Shown here one piece after another: positions 22,530 to 32,337 of a stretch of 32,766 nt of DNA (position 1 is its first letter; each line of letters opens with the position of its first letter). The stretch is taken from positions 1-32,766 of the forward strand of contig CALCXF010000136.1 in NCBI GenBank assembly GCA_937907685.1, in the 5' to 3' direction. A program made the translations under genes and the position numbers. Source of the stretch: an uncultured Nostocoides sp. (GTDB lineage: Bacteria; Actinomycetota; Actinomycetes; Actinomycetales; Dermatophilaceae). The notes beneath the pieces are model-generated. The model saw only the letters and a program-made list of their open reading frames with translations. It ran no database searches and had not been told where the DNA came from.

Positions 22530-23434
22530 GGCTCGGTATCGACATCGGCGGGACGAAGACCGCGGCCCTCGTGCTGGACGCGACGGGCGAGGTCGTCGCC
22601 CACGTCGCGGCGCCGTCCGGGCAGGGCACGGCGCAGACGCTGTCGACCGCGGTGGACGTCGCCGACCGAGCCGCGGCCGAGGTGGGCGGGTGGGGCGAGA
22701 TCGACCACGTCGGAGCCTGCATGCCCGGACTCGTGGACCCCGAGACGGGCTGGGCGCGACACGCCGTGAACCTCTCGGTCCAGTCCCTCGACCTCGCCGG
22801 CGGCATCGAGGCAGCGACCGGCCGGCGGCCCCACGTCGACAACGACGTCAAGGCCGCCGCGCTCGGCGCGCACCACGCGGTGAGATCGCACGTCCCGGCA
22901 GGCACGACGGCATTCCTCAACGTCGGCACCGGCCTCGCTGCGGCCTTCGTCGACGGTGGCAGGGTCGTCCGCGGTGCCGGCGGCGCCGCCGGGGAGATCG
23001 GACACATCCCGGTGGGCACGGGCGTCCCCTGCTCCTGCGGTCAGGAGGGGTGCCTGGAGACGATCGCCTCCGGGACTGCCCTGGTGCGGTTGTGGCCACG
23101 GCCCGCCGGCGAGCTCTTCCCCGCCGCCTCCGCCGGGGACGAGCACGCGGGGGACGTCGTCGCGACCCTGGCCCACGGCATCGCCCTCGCCGTCCAGGTG
23201 CTCGTCGTCACCGGCGCGGAGCTCGTCGTCATCGGCGGCGGCCTGGCCCGCGACCGGCACGAGCTCGAGGAGGCCATCCGCGCGGACATCGGCCGGCGGG
23301 CGGCGGTGTCACCGTTCCTGCGGCGCCTCGACCTGGTCTCGCGCGTCGTGGTGCTCGAGGGCGGGGTGCCCGTCGCCGCCATCGGGGCGGCCCTGCTGCC
23401 GGGACAGATCGAGCAGATCGGGGCGGGGGTCTGA
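22526..23434 (+). CDS. ROK-family sugar kinase, probably N-acetylglucosamine or glucosamine kinase
   Basis: The protein has 302 residues. GTG 22526 overlaps the GH3 stop (GTGA). There is no DNA-binding domain. The N-terminal DIGGTKT is the phosphate-binding motif, VDNDVKAAALG supplies the catalytic aspartate region, GEIGHIPVG and CSCGQEGCLET form the zinc site, and VVIGGGLA closes the actin-like fold. It transfers phosphate from ATP to the 6-hydroxyl of the sugar released by the GH3 enzyme. Position between a NagZ-like enzyme and NagB suggests GlcNAc or GlcN as substrate; ROK sequence alone does not tell which. Confidence 0.88.
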   Translation: MRLGIDIGGTKTAALVLDATGEVVAHVAAPSGQGTAQTLSTAVDVADRAAAEVGGWGEIDHVGACMPGLVDPETGWARHAVNLSVQSLDLAGGIEAATGRRPHVDNDVKAAALGAHHAVRSHVPAGTTAFLNVGTGLAAAFVDGGRVVRGAGGAAGEIGHIPVGTGVPCSCGQEGCLETIASGTALVRLWPRPAGELFPAASAGDEHAGDVVATLAHGIALAVQVLVVTGAELVVIGGGLARDRHELEEAIRADIGRRAAVSPFLRRLDLVSRVVVLEGGVPVAAIGAALLPGQIEQIGAGV

Positions 23435-24219
23435 TGGAGGTCGTCGTCAGCCGCACCCCTCCGGAGACGGCCCGTCTCGCTGCCACGGCCGTCCTGGCCG
23501 GACTCCCGTCGGGGGCCGGCCGGCAGCCGGTCCTGGGGCTCGCGACGGGCTCCTCACCGCTCGGGCTCTACCAGGAGCTCGGGCGCGCCGCCGCCTCCGG
23601 GCGCGCGGACTTCTCCGCGGCGCACGGCGTGGCCCTCGACGAGTACGTCGGCCTGCCTCCCGGCCACCCGGAGGGGTACCGGCAGGTGCTCCTCCGCGAC
23701 GTCTGCGGCGTTCTCGGGCTGGCCGACGAGCGGCTCGCCGTCCCCGACGGGTCCGGTCGCGACCTGCCGACGCTCACGACAGCCGCTCGAGCGTTCGAGG
23801 AGCGGGTCAGGGCGCTCGGAGGGGTCGACGTGCAGGTCCTCGGCATCGGCGCCAACGGCCACCTGGGCTTCAACGAGCCCGGGTCGGCGCTGACGTCCCG
23901 CACCCGGGTCAAGCGGCTCTCGGAGCGGACCCGTCGGGACAACGCCCGCTTCTTCACGCGGCCCGAGGACGTGCCGACGCACTGCCTCACCCAGGGGCTG
24001 GGCACCATCCTCGAGGCCCGCCGGCTCGTCCTCGTCGCCACCGGGGACGCCAAGTCGGATGCCGTCGCTGCGGCGCTCGAGGGGCCGCTCACGGCATCCG
24101 TGCCGGCGTCGGTGCTCCAGTGGCACCCCGACACGGTGGTCTGCCTCGACGAGGCCGCGGCCGCCGGGCTGCGCAACCGCCAGTACTACGACGAGGCGGC
24201 GAGCGGGCTCACGGGTTGA
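23434..24219 (+). CDS. nagB: Glucosamine-6-phosphate deaminase
   Basis: The protein has 261 residues, the usual length. It converts glucosamine-6-phosphate to fructose-6-phosphate and ammonia. Visible motifs are [12 protein letters not shown] (35-46), LDEYVGL with the catalytic Asp69 and Glu70, and [15 protein letters not shown] with the catalytic histidine. The C-terminal VLQWHP is also typical. ATG 23434 shares one base with the kinase stop (TGATG). It closes the operon. No NagA deacetylase precedes or follows it, so the acetyl group must be removed elsewhere or the sugar enters unacetylated. Its last 11 bases overlap the convergent htpX stop. Confidence 0.94.
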   Translation: MEVVVSRTPPETARLAATAVLAGLPSGAGRQPVLGLATGSSPLGLYQELGRAAASGRADFSAAHGVALDEYVGLPPGHPEGYRQVLLRDVCGVLGLADERLAVPDGSGRDLPTLTTAARAFEERVRALGGVDVQVLGIGANGHLGFNEPGSALTSRTRVKRLSERTRRDNARFFTRPEDVPTHCLTQGLGTILEARRLVLVATGDAKSDAVAAALEGPLTASVPASVLQWHPDTVVCLDEAAAAGLRNRQYYDEAASGLTG

Positions 24220-25099
24220 TCCGGTGGCCGTACGCCATCTGCTCCAGCCGCGCGATGCGCTCGGCCATCGGCGGATGGGTGGCCATGAGCCGCGAGACGT
24301 CCTGGGCGCGGAACGGGTTGGCGATCATCATGTGGCTGGCGTTGACGACCTGCTGCGTCGGTGCGAGAGGGGCCCTGGCCACCCCGAGCTCGAGCTTGCG
24401 CAGCGCCGAGGCGAGAGCGAGCGGGTCGCCGGTGAGTCGGGCGCCGTCCTCGTCGGCGTCGTACTCCCGGGTGCGGGAGATCGCCAGCTGGACCACCATG
24501 GCCGCGAGCGGCGCGAGGATCGCGAGCGCGAGTCCGGCGACGGGGTTGCGGTTCTCGTCGCTCGAGCCGCCACCGCCGAACATCATGCCGAAGGAGAGGA
24601 ACTGGCCGATCGTCGAGATGACACCGGCGATGGCCGCCGCCACGGAGCTCGTGAGGATGTCCCGGTTGTAGACGTGCATGAGCTCATGACCGAGCACGCC
24701 GCGCAGCTCGCGCTCGTCGAGCAGACCCAGGATCCCGACGGTGCAGCAGACCGCGGCGTTCTCGGGGTTGCGGCCGGTCGCGAACGCGTTGGGCGCGGAG
24801 GTGGGAGAGATGTACAGGCGGGGCATCGGCTTGCCGGCGGCCGTCGAGAGCTCCCGGACGATCCGGTACATCGCGGGCGCCTCGGCCTCGCTGACCGGGT
24901 ACGCATGCATCGCGCGGATCGCCAGCTTGTCGGAGTTCCAGTAGCCGTAGAACGTCGTCGCGACGCCGAGAAGGGCGAAGACGAGCAGGAAGACGCTGCT
25001 GCCGAAGTACTGCGCCACCATCCACCCGATGGCGAGGAGGATGGCCCACATGCCGCCGAAGAGGGCGGCGGTCTTCAGGCCGTTGTTGTGGCTGTGCAT
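24209..25099 (-). CDS. htpX: HtpX-type membrane zinc protease
   Basis: The protein has 296 residues. Two N-terminal membrane segments (about 11-30 and 33-53) precede a cytoplasmic zinc site HELMH (138-142) with the further ligand glutamate in [10 protein letters not shown]. Two more hydrophobic stretches lie at about 151-175 and 191-210. This is the M48B layout of HtpX, which degrades damaged membrane proteins. ATG 25099 ([15 protein letters not shown]) is preceded by GGAG. It lies 38 bases after nuoN on the same strand and may be read from the nuo message. It overlaps nagB by 11 bases at its 3' end. Confidence 0.93.
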   Translation of the reverse strand: MHSHNNGLKTAALFGGMWAILLAIGWMVAQYFGSSVFLLVFALLGVATTFYGYWNSDKLAIRAMHAYPVSEAEAPAMYRIVRELSTAAGKPMPRLYISPTSAPNAFATGRNPENAAVCCTVGILGLLDERELRGVLGHELMHVYNRDILTSSVAAAIAGVISTIGQFLSFGMMFGGGGSSDENRNPVAGLALAILAPLAAMVVQLAISRTREYDADEDGARLTGDPLALASALRKLELGVARAPLAPTQQVVNASHMMIANPFRAQDVSRLMATHPPMAERIARLEQMAYGHRINP

Positions 25100-25137
25100 G
25101 TCGTCTCCAACGCTGCGGGGGGCTCGGTTCGTTCCGG

Positions 25138-26589
25138 TCAGGAGAGCAGGTCGAGGAGCAGCGCCGGCAGCGCGCTGAGCAGGACGAGGAGGGCCGTCCC
25201 GAGCACGAGGACCGCCCGGGAACCCCCGCCACGGCCCTCGGACGGGACGTCCTCCGCCGGCTCGCCGAGCAGCAGCGCGAACCACCGGAGGTAGACCGCG
25301 ACGCCCAGCACGACGGCGACGACCGCGACGACGACGAGTGGCCACAGGCCGGCGTCGACGGCCGGGCCGAGGGCGACCACTTTCGCGACGAGCCCGATGA
25401 CACCTGGTGGGAGCCCGGCCAGGACCAGGAGGGCGAGGGCGAGTGCTCCACCGGTGAGCCGGTCACGGCGCAGAAGACCACGGAAGCGTGCGAGGGGTCC
25501 GGGCCCGACGCGGGCCACGGCGGCGAACGCGACCATCGTGGCCAGCGCGTAGACGAGGACGTACGCCGCTGACGCACGGATGCCGCTCGCGCTGAGCGCT
25601 GCCACGGGGAGCACCACCCAGCCGGCCTGGGCCACCGTGGACCACGCGAGGAGGCGGGTGGCATCGTCCTGTCGCAGGGCCACGACGTTGCCGAGGAGCA
25701 TCGAGGCGGCTGCGACGATGCCGACCACCACGGACACCCGCCCGGCATCCGGCCCGGTCCCGGTGAGGGCGGACGCGACCACGAGGAGCCCGGCGGCCGC
25801 CGAGACCTTCGACATCGTGGCCAGGGCCGCGGCGGTTCCGATGTCTGCTGTGGAGTACGCCTGAGGTGTCCAGGCGTGGAACGGGACGAGCGACAGCTTG
25901 AAGCCGAGCCCGCAGAGCAGGACCGTGACGGCGAGGACCAACACCGTCCGGCGCTCGGGATCACCCCACGCCGCCGAGACCGTGTCGGCAGCGAAGGCCG
26001 CGTCGCCGGTCGCCGTGAGCCACAGGGCACTTCCCAGGACGAGCAGGGCGAAGGACGTGACGGACGTGACGAGGAGGGTGAGCGCCCCGTGCGCGGCGGT
26101 GCGGGTTCCGCGCAGCGCGACCAGAGCGACCAGAGGCACGGTCGCGAGCTCGAGGGTGACGAGCCAGGCGCCGATGTCACGCGACGCGGCGACCCCAGCA
26201 CCGCCCGTCGCAGCGGCCAGGAGGAGCGTCGTCGTCACGGTCGTGTCACGAGGGCCGCCGCCGGCGTCGTGGAGCAGGGCGAGCGCCGCCGCCCCGGCGA
26301 GCAGGATGCCGGCCTGCAGCGTGCCGGTTGCCGGGCCGGCGGTCCATAGACATGCGCCGTCGGGCGCCGGGAGGCACAGGGTCCGCAGCGGCTCGGATGC
26401 CGGTCGCAGACCGGTGGCCAGCGCGGCACCGGCCGCGACAAGGAGTACCGCGATCCCGAGGAGCGGCGGCCAACGCCGCCTCCCCGGGAGCAGGGCGTCA
26501 CCGACGAGGACGAGAACCGCTGCCAGGGCGGGGAGCAGCGCGGGCGCGAGGATGACGGCGTCGACGCCGACGGGGACAGGATCGGTCAC
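25138..26589 (-). CDS. nuoN: NADH-quinone oxidoreductase-like subunit N
   Basis: The protein has 483 residues with about 13-14 membrane helices. It is one of three antiporter-like proton-pumping subunits of complex I. Key residues are kept: the TM5 glutamate in [12 protein letters not shown], the lysine in [18 protein letters not shown] and the lysine in [12 protein letters not shown] 26589 overlaps the nuoM stop (GTGA). It is the last nuo gene, followed after 38 bases by htpX. Confidence 0.92.
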   Translation of the reverse strand: MTDPVPVGVDAVILAPALLPALAAVLVLVGDALLPGRRRWPPLLGIAVLLVAAGAALATGLRPASEPLRTLCLPAPDGACLWTAGPATGTLQAGILLAGAAALALLHDAGGGPRDTTVTTTLLLAAATGGAGVAASRDIGAWLVTLELATVPLVALVALRGTRTAAHGALTLLVTSVTSFALLVLGSALWLTATGDAAFAADTVSAAWGDPERRTVLVLAVTVLLCGLGFKLSLVPFHAWTPQAYSTADIGTAAALATMSKVSAAAGLLVVASALTGTGPDAGRVSVVVGIVAAASMLLGNVVALRQDDATRLLAWSTVAQAGWVVLPVAALSASGIRASAAYVLVYALATMVAFAAVARVGPGPLARFRGLLRRDRLTGGALALALLVLAGLPPGVIGLVAKVVALGPAVDAGLWPLVVVAVVAVVLGVAVYLRWFALLLGEPAEDVPSEGRGGGSRAVLVLGTALLVLLSALPALLLDLLS

Positions 26590-28061
26590 CGAGCGCCGCC
26601 GATCCGCGCCACGGCATCCGCGGTCACGGCGAGCAGCGGGCCGGGGAGCACACCGAGGACGACGACACCGAGTGCGAGGGTCGTCAGCACCACGGCCTCC
26701 ACGCCACGGGTGTCACGGGTGGTGCCGGCCTCGGGCTCGGGTACGTCGCCGACCCAGACGCGCCGAGCGACGCGGAGCGCGTATGCCGCGGCAAGGGCGG
26801 CGCCCACGGCCGCGACGACGGCGCACCCGACGAACAGCGCGCGGGGGCGGTTGTCGGCGGGAGCCCAGGCGGCATACACGGCGAGCAGCTCACCCCAGAA
26901 GCCGGCGAGTCCCGGGAGCCCCAGGCTCGCCGCCAGGCCGAGCACGAGCACGAAGCCGAGCCGCGGTGAGGTCTCACGCAGCGCCGGCCGGGCGACGGAC
27001 AGGTCGACCGTCCCCCAGCGCTGCTTCAGCCCGCCGACGAGCACGAAGAGCAGGGCCGACACGACACCATGGGCGATGTTGGCGAAGAGCGCCGCCTGCA
27101 GACCGGTCTCCGTCCCTGCCGCGAGGGCCAGCACGACGAAACCCATGTGTGCCACGGACGAGTAGGCGATGAGCCGCTTGAGGTCACGCTCGACGAGACA
27201 GACGAGCGCTCCCCAGACGATCCCCACGACCCCGAGCACCGCCAGGACCGGGCTGAGCCGGGCGAAGCCGTCGGGCACGGTCGCGACCGGGAGGCGGACG
27301 AGGCCGTAGGTGCCCATCTTCAGCAGGACCGCGGCGAGGAGCACCGACCCAGCCGTGGGTGCGATGGTGTGGGCGGGCGGCAGCCAGGTGTGCACCGGGA
27401 AGACCGGGACCTTGACGGCAAGCCCTGTCACGAGCAGCGCGGCAACGAGGAGCTGGCGGTCGGGAGGGAGGGCGGCACCCGCCCCGGCGGCGAGCTCACG
27501 GAGGTCGGAGGTCCCGGTGAAGGTCACGAGCGCGAGGATGCCGACGAGCATCAGAGTCGAGCCGAAGGCCGTGTACAGGACGAACCGGTGTCCGGCGTCG
27601 GCGCGGGCCTGGTCGTCGTGCCGGTCGCCGTAGCGGCTGATGAGCACCCACATCGGCACGAGGACGAGCTCGAAGGCGACGAAGAAGAGGATGGCGTCGC
27701 GCGCCGTGAACGTCGCCAGCGCGCCCGCCTCGACGAGCAGCAGGCACCCCAGGAACGTCGCGGGGGTACCCCCCTCAGGCACCTCGACCCACGCGTGGGC
27801 GACGACGAGCGCGCCGATGGCGGCGGTGAGCAGGACCAGGGGCACCGCGATCCCGTCGACGCCGAACGAGAACCGGACGCCCAGGTCCGGAAGCCACGGC
27901 CGGTCGATCCCCTGCCGAGACACGGCGGCGGCGAGTGACAGCACGAGGGTGAGGCCCACGGCAGTCGCCGACAGGAGCCGGGCGGCGGCCAGCGGCAGGG
28001 CTCGGCCACCGGTGACCAGCCACAGACCGGCCGCGGCCGGGATGGCGAGGAGCAGGCTCAC
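26586..28061 (-). CDS. nuoM: NADH-quinone oxidoreductase-like subunit M
   Basis: The protein has 491 residues with about 14 membrane helices and is an antiporter-like subunit. The conserved Glu131 lies in FFVAFELVLVPMW and Lys217 in GLAVKVPVFPVHTWLP. Further on are LLKMGTYG and RDLKRLIAYSSVAHMGFV, all standard for NuoM. GTG 28061 is chosen because it overlaps the nuoL stop (GTGA), as at every other junction of this operon. GTG 28067 is an alternative that adds two residues. Confidence 0.92.
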   Translation of the reverse strand: MSLLLAIPAAAGLWLVTGGRALPLAAARLLSATAVGLTLVLSLAAAVSRQGIDRPWLPDLGVRFSFGVDGIAVPLVLLTAAIGALVVAHAWVEVPEGGTPATFLGCLLLVEAGALATFTARDAILFFVAFELVLVPMWVLISRYGDRHDDQARADAGHRFVLYTAFGSTLMLVGILALVTFTGTSDLRELAAGAGAALPPDRQLLVAALLVTGLAVKVPVFPVHTWLPPAHTIAPTAGSVLLAAVLLKMGTYGLVRLPVATVPDGFARLSPVLAVLGVVGIVWGALVCLVERDLKRLIAYSSVAHMGFVVLALAAGTETGLQAALFANIAHGVVSALLFVLVGGLKQRWGTVDLSVARPALRETSPRLGFVLVLGLAASLGLPGLAGFWGELLAVYAAWAPADNRPRALFVGCAVVAAVGAALAAAYALRVARRVWVGDVPEPEAGTTRDTRGVEAVVLTTLALGVVVLGVLPGPLLAVTADAVARIGGAR

Positions 28062-29869
28062 GACCACGCGAGCACCCCCGCGAGGCCCAGGAGGACCAGG
28101 GCCGCGAGAACGAGGCCGACGGCCGATCCCGGGCGCTCGCCACGGTGGGCGCGCGCGCCGGCCCGTCCCGCGACCCGCGTGGCCACCGCCGTCCCGCGGA
28201 CGTAGGCGTCGACGACCTCGGTGTCCAGGAAGGAGACGAGCCGGGCGAGCGCGAGGACCGGCTCCGCGACGAGCCTCCGGTACGCCGCATCGGCACCGAG
28301 TCCGCGGTCCGCCAGCGGGATGAACCGCGGGACGAGCACCTCGGCCGGGTCACGGTCGAACCCGCCCCGGAGTGCGACGAGCACCCCCACGAGGACCGCG
28401 AGAGTCGTGATGACGACCCAGGTGAGGGAGAACTCCCCCACGGCGAAGGCGTCGGTGAGGAGCACGAGCCCGCCGAGGACGCTGAGCAGGACGAGCCCGG
28501 ACAGCACGCCCTGCACCGCCGGCGGCAGGCGGGGAGAGCTGCGCTGGGGTCGCACGTGGGCGGTGAGGAGGAGGTAGGCGCGGGTGCAGTATGCCCCGGT
28601 CAGGGCCGCGGTCGTGAGGAGGGCCACGAGCACGACGAGCCCCGGCCCGCCGTGGACCGCTCCCTCCCAGGCAACGGCGACGACGTGCTCCTTGGACAGC
28701 CCCCCCACGACCAGGGGCACCCCGGCGAGGGAGAGCAGCCCGAAGAGGAGCGACACCCGGAGCAACGGGGCTGCCGCGGCGCTGCCCCGGAGCGCGTACG
28801 CGGCCGTGCCGCCCGCAATGACCGCGGCCCACCCGAGGGCGAGGAAGAGGAGTGCCTTGAACACGGCGTGGGACCAGAGGTGGAAGAGCCCCGCATCCGG
28901 CCCGGCCTCGATGGGGGCGGCGGCCAGCGCCGACAGCATGACGCCCACCTGGCTCACCGTCGACCAGGCGAGCAGCCGTTTGAGGTCGCTCTGGGCGAAG
29001 GCGAGCGCCGCTGCGAGGACCATGGTGAGCGAGACCGAGATTCCGAGCACCCACCGAGCACCGGGGCTCTCGGCGAGCAGCGGGAACAGCGCGGCGAGGA
29101 CGACGGTGCCGGCGGCCACCATGGTCGCCGCGTGGATGAGCGCGCTCGCGGGGGTCGGGCCCTCCATCGCGTCGGCGAGCCAGTCCTGGAAGGGCAGCTG
29201 GGCCGACTTGCCGAGGACCCCGATGACGATAAGGGTCAGGAACAGCGCCCGAAGGGTGTCGTCCGCACCGGGCCGACCCCACGACTCGACCACCTCGCCC
29301 AAGTCTGTGGTGCGGGCGCCGGCCGCCAGCCCGATGACGCCGAGGAGGAAACCGATGTCGGCGAGCCGGGTCACGAGGAACGCCTTGTGCGCGGCGCGGC
29401 GCGCGCTGTGCCGCCGCGACCAGTGCCCGATGAGGAGGAACGAGCACCAGCCCATGACCTCCCACCCGATGACGGTGAGCACGAGGTCGCCGGAGTGGAC
29501 GACGAGGAGCATCGAAGAGGTGAAGAGGGACACCGTGGCGGCGAACACCGGATATCTGTCGTCGTCGACGAGGTACCAGACCGTGTACACCTGCACGGCG
29601 AGCGCGACGAGGGCGACGATGAAGGCCACCGCCGCGAGCGAGGGGTTGCTGACGACGTCGAGCGGCACGGAGAGCTCGCCGGTCCGGATCGACGGGCCTG
29701 CGCCCCGCACCGGTTCCTCCCCCTGGACGGCCCAAGCGACCAGGGTCAGGAGGAGGGTCAGCGCGGCAGCGGCGACCGCCACCGCCCGGGAGAGCCGGCG
29801 GTCGCGCCCGAGAAGGAGGCCGGCGAGCGACGCCAGCGCGGGGAGGAGGACGACCGGCCAGGGGTTCAC
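28058..29869 (-). CDS. nuoL: NADH-quinone oxidoreductase-like subunit L
   Basis: The protein has 603 residues, close to the 613 of E. coli NuoL. It has about 16 membrane helices, including a final one at about 582-600, so the long lateral-helix architecture is probably kept. Proton-path residues include Glu137 in IGWEVMGW, Lys221 in GKSAQLPFQDWLADAMEGPTP, and the lysine in HAVFKALLFL. GTG 29869 overlaps the nuoK stop (GTGA). This is the distal pump of the membrane arm. Confidence 0.93.
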   Translation of the reverse strand: MNPWPVVLLPALASLAGLLLGRDRRLSRAVAVAAAALTLLLTLVAWAVQGEEPVRGAGPSIRTGELSVPLDVVSNPSLAAVAFIVALVALAVQVYTVWYLVDDDRYPVFAATVSLFTSSMLLVVHSGDLVLTVIGWEVMGWCSFLLIGHWSRRHSARRAAHKAFLVTRLADIGFLLGVIGLAAGARTTDLGEVVESWGRPGADDTLRALFLTLIVIGVLGKSAQLPFQDWLADAMEGPTPASALIHAATMVAAGTVVLAALFPLLAESPGARWVLGISVSLTMVLAAALAFAQSDLKRLLAWSTVSQVGVMLSALAAAPIEAGPDAGLFHLWSHAVFKALLFLALGWAAVIAGGTAAYALRGSAAAAPLLRVSLLFGLLSLAGVPLVVGGLSKEHVVAVAWEGAVHGGPGLVVLVALLTTAALTGAYCTRAYLLLTAHVRPQRSSPRLPPAVQGVLSGLVLLSVLGGLVLLTDAFAVGEFSLTWVVITTLAVLVGVLVALRGGFDRDPAEVLVPRFIPLADRGLGADAAYRRLVAEPVLALARLVSFLDTEVVDAYVRGTAVATRVAGRAGARAHRGERPGSAVGLVLAALVLLGLAGVLAWS

Positions 29870-30174
29870 GGGGCCTCGCCGCTCGGCTCGGCGAGGTCGA
29901 TCCGTGCGCGGTGGCGGTATGCCGTGAGGATGACGGCGAGGGCCACGACGACCTCCGCGGCCGCGATGGTGATGACGAAGAGCGGCAGGACGCTGCCCGC
30001 CGCCCACCGGTCCCCACCCGCCGCCTGGGTCGCCACGAGCAGGACGAGCCCGCCGCTCAGCACGAGCTCGACGCCGACGAGGAGGAGCACGGCGTTGCGC
30101 CGGACCGTGATCCCGAACGCACCGAGACCGACCAGAGCCGCTGCCAGGAGGTACGGGCCGGTGAGGTGGATCAC
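29866..30174 (-). CDS. nuoK: NADH-quinone oxidoreductase-like subunit K
   Basis: The protein has 102 residues and three membrane helices. The two buried glutamates important for proton translocation are present, Glu36 in LLVGVELVLSG and Glu74 in ITIAAAEVVVALAV. GTG 30174 overlaps the nuoJ stop (GTGA), and its own stop overlaps the nuoL start. Length and motifs match the family fully. Confidence 0.93.
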   Translation of the reverse strand: MIHLTGPYLLAAALVGLGAFGITVRRNAVLLLVGVELVLSGGLVLLVATQAAGGDRWAAGSVLPLFVITIAAAEVVVALAVILTAYRHRARIDLAEPSGEAP

Positions 30175-30677
30175 GGGGCGGCCTCGCGGGGGATGCGCGA
30201 GACGGCCAGCGCCGCGACGAGCGCGACGAGGAGGAGCAGCGACAGCAGCTCGAACGGCCAGACCCACGTGCCGAAGATCTGTCCCGCGACCTGGGTGCTC
30301 GTCACCCCTGCGCGCTCCACCGCGCTCCCGCTGAGCGGCAGCAGGACGGACCCGAGGAGCACCGCCACCGCTGCCCCCAGGGCGGCACTCCCCGCGGTCC
30401 GCCACGGACCGGCCCGGTGCTCGAGGTCGGGGCCGATGGGGGCGCGGGTCAGCATGAGCGCGAAGAGGACCAGCACGACGACCGCCCCGACGTAGACGAG
30501 GACGAGCACGAGGGCGACGAGCTCGGCCCCGAGCACGAGCAGCGAGCCGGCGACGCCGAGGAGGGCGACGACGAGCCAGAGGGCGGCGTGGACGACATGG
30601 CGGGTCGTCACCGCCAAGACCCCTCCGACGACGGCGACGAGGCCGGTGGCCGCGAAGGCCGTGTCGAGAGCGGTCAC
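30171..30677 (-). CDS. nuoJ: NADH-quinone oxidoreductase-like subunit J
   Basis: The protein has 168 residues and five predicted membrane helices. The conserved TM3 segment is [19 protein letters not shown], with the family tyrosine and glycine. GTG 30677 overlaps the nuoI stop (GTGA). It links the quinone-site subunit H with the proton-pumping subunits in the membrane arm. Confidence 0.92.
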   Translation of the reverse strand: MTALDTAFAATGLVAVVGGVLAVTTRHVVHAALWLVVALLGVAGSLLVLGAELVALVLVLVYVGAVVVLVLFALMLTRAPIGPDLEHRAGPWRTAGSAALGAAVAVLLGSVLLPLSGSAVERAGVTSTQVAGQIFGTWVWPFELLSLLLLVALVAALAVSRIPREAAP

Positions 30678-31384
30678 CGCGTCTCCCCGTCGGCGGGGGG
30701 ACCCGCAGCCGGCGGGGGGTCGTCCGGCACGGACTCCGGGGTGCCGGGCAGCGGCTCCCTCGGGGTCGGGGGGCGCGTGCCGGTGCCCGCCGGGCGCGGC
30801 CGGACGGTCCGCGGCATCCGTGCTCCGGGGCCCGCGGCGCCGGCTTCCGCGGCAGCGCCTGCACCGCCGACGAGACCCGCTCCACGGGCCGGTTTGGTCG
30901 CGGCGGCGATCTCACCCGGCTCGGCAGCCCGCTCGTCGAGGGCCGGCGGAGGCGGGACGGTCGCTATCCACTGTCCGATCCGGTCCTTCTCGTGGATCAG
31001 GTCTCGGATGTCGACCTCGGAGTACTCGAACTGGGGGCTCCAGAAGAGGGCGTCGAAGGGGCACACCTCGATGCAGATGCCGCAGTACATGCACAGCGAG
31101 AAGTCGATCGCGAAGCGGTCGAGGACGTTGCGCTGCCGGTCTCGGCCCCCCTCCGTCGTCGCGGGGACCGTCTCCTTGTGGGAGTCGATGTAGATGCACC
31201 AGTCGGGACACTCACGCGCGCACAGCATGCACGAGGTGCAGTTCTCCTCGAGGAGGGCGATGACCCCCCGGCTCCGGGGCGGGAGATCGGGTGCGACGTC
31301 GGGGTACTCCGCCGTGTGGGTGGGCCGCATCGCGGTGCGGGCGGTCGTCGCCAGACCCTTGAGGATGCCGGGCAGCGGGCTCAC
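30674..31384 (-). CDS. nuoI: NADH-quinone oxidoreductase-like subunit I, two [4Fe-4S] ferredoxin with long tail
   Basis: The protein has 236 residues. Two cluster motifs are complete: Cys49, 52, 55, 59 ([12 protein letters not shown]) and Cys98, 101, 104, 108 ([12 protein letters not shown]). It passes electrons along the peripheral arm toward the quinone. After about residue 145 a tail of roughly 90 residues, rich in Pro, Ala, Gly and Arg, replaces the short end of most NuoI proteins. The stretch [24 protein letters not shown] resembles, from memory, the NuoI of complexes lacking E, F and G more than that of 14-subunit enzymes. GTG 31384 overlaps the nuoH stop (GTGA). Confidence 0.91.
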   Translation of the reverse strand: MSPLPGILKGLATTARTAMRPTHTAEYPDVAPDLPPRSRGVIALLEENCTSCMLCARECPDWCIYIDSHKETVPATTEGGRDRQRNVLDRFAIDFSLCMYCGICIEVCPFDALFWSPQFEYSEVDIRDLIHEKDRIGQWIATVPPPPALDERAAEPGEIAAATKPARGAGLVGGAGAAAEAGAAGPGARMPRTVRPRPAGTGTRPPTPREPLPGTPESVPDDPPPAAGPPADGETR

Positions 31385-32337
31385 CAGCCCATCACCACCC
31401 CGGCGCCGGTCAGCAGCAGCTGGCCGAGCGCGAGCGGCACGAGCCAGACCCACGCGAGCCGCTGCAGCTGGTCCTCGCGCAGGCGGGGCCACGCGACGCG
31501 GACCCAGATGATGACCACGGCGACCGCGAAGCCCTTGAGGAGCGTCCACAGCCATCCGAGGGTGTCCTCGAACGGGCCGTGCCAGCCACCCAGCCAGAGG
31601 ACGGCGACGAGGAGCGACATCACGACGATCCCGGCATACTCCGCGAGCAGGAAGAACGCGAAGCGCAGCCCGGTGTACTCCGTCCAGGCCCCCATGACGA
31701 GCTCGGCGTCGGCGACGGGCATGTCGAACGGTGGGCGCTGGAGCTCGGCGCAGGCCGCGACGATGAAGACGATGGCGCCGGGCAGCTGCCACACCATCCA
31801 CCAGGGGGACCATCGGTCGGTGAGCGTGGCCACCGAGAGGGAGCCACCGGCGAGCGCGATGGATGCCGCGGCGAGGACGATCGGCAGCTCGTAGGACACC
31901 AGCTGGGCGGCGGCCCGGAGCCCACCGAGGAGCGCGTACTTGTTCGCACTCGCCCAGCCGGCCATGAGCGTGCCCAGGGCTCCCACCGAGGTGGCCGCGA
32001 GGGCCAGGACCAAGGAACCCGGGACGTCGATGGCGGCGACGCCCGGGTGCAGCGGGATGGTCGCGAGGGCGACGAGGTAGGGGATCAGGGCCACCGCCGG
32101 GGCCAGGCGGAACACCCACCGGTCGGCGGCTCGGGGGGTGATGTCCTCCTTCTGGACGAACTTGACGCCGTCGGCGACGAGCTGGGCCCAGCCGTGGAAG
32201 CCACCGGCATACATCGGCCCGAGGCGCCCCTGCATGTGGGCCATGACCTTGTGCTCGGTCTGGCCGACGAGCAGGGGCAGGACGAGGAACGCGGCGAGCA
32301 CGGACGCCGAGCGCACGGCCACCTCGAGGAGGCTCAT
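31381..32337 (-). CDS. nuoH: NADH-quinone oxidoreductase-like subunit H
   Basis: The protein has 318 residues and about eight membrane helices, and forms the quinone chamber. Landmarks are [21 protein letters not shown] near the first loop, [20 protein letters not shown], the charged loop [20 protein letters not shown] and then [18 protein letters not shown]. The loop has AELQRPPFD in place of the common ETNRAPFD. ATG 32337 overlaps the nuoC stop (ATGA); the in-frame upstream start at 32349 would extend into nuoC and is less likely. Confidence 0.93.
   Translation of the reverse strand: MSLLEVAVRSASVLAAFLVLPLLVGQTEHKVMAHMQGRLGPMYAGGFHGWAQLVADGVKFVQKEDITPRAADRWVFRLAPAVALIPYLVALATIPLHPGVAAIDVPGSLVLALAATSVGALGTLMAGWASANKYALLGGLRAAAQLVSYELPIVLAAASIALAGGSLSVATLTDRWSPWWMVWQLPGAIVFIVAACAELQRPPFDMPVADAELVMGAWTEYTGLRFAFFLLAEYAGIVVMSLLVAVLWLGGWHGPFEDTLGWLWTLLKGFAVAVVIIWVRVAWPRLREDQLQRLAWVWLVPLALGQLLLTGAGVVMGW

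Noticed and set aside
28145-30334. A 729-codon plus-strand open frame opposite nuoL and nuoK
   Set aside because: Composition is almost entirely Glu, Arg, Gly, Asp and His, the expected complement of hydrophobic membrane-protein codons. The nuo genes are certain.
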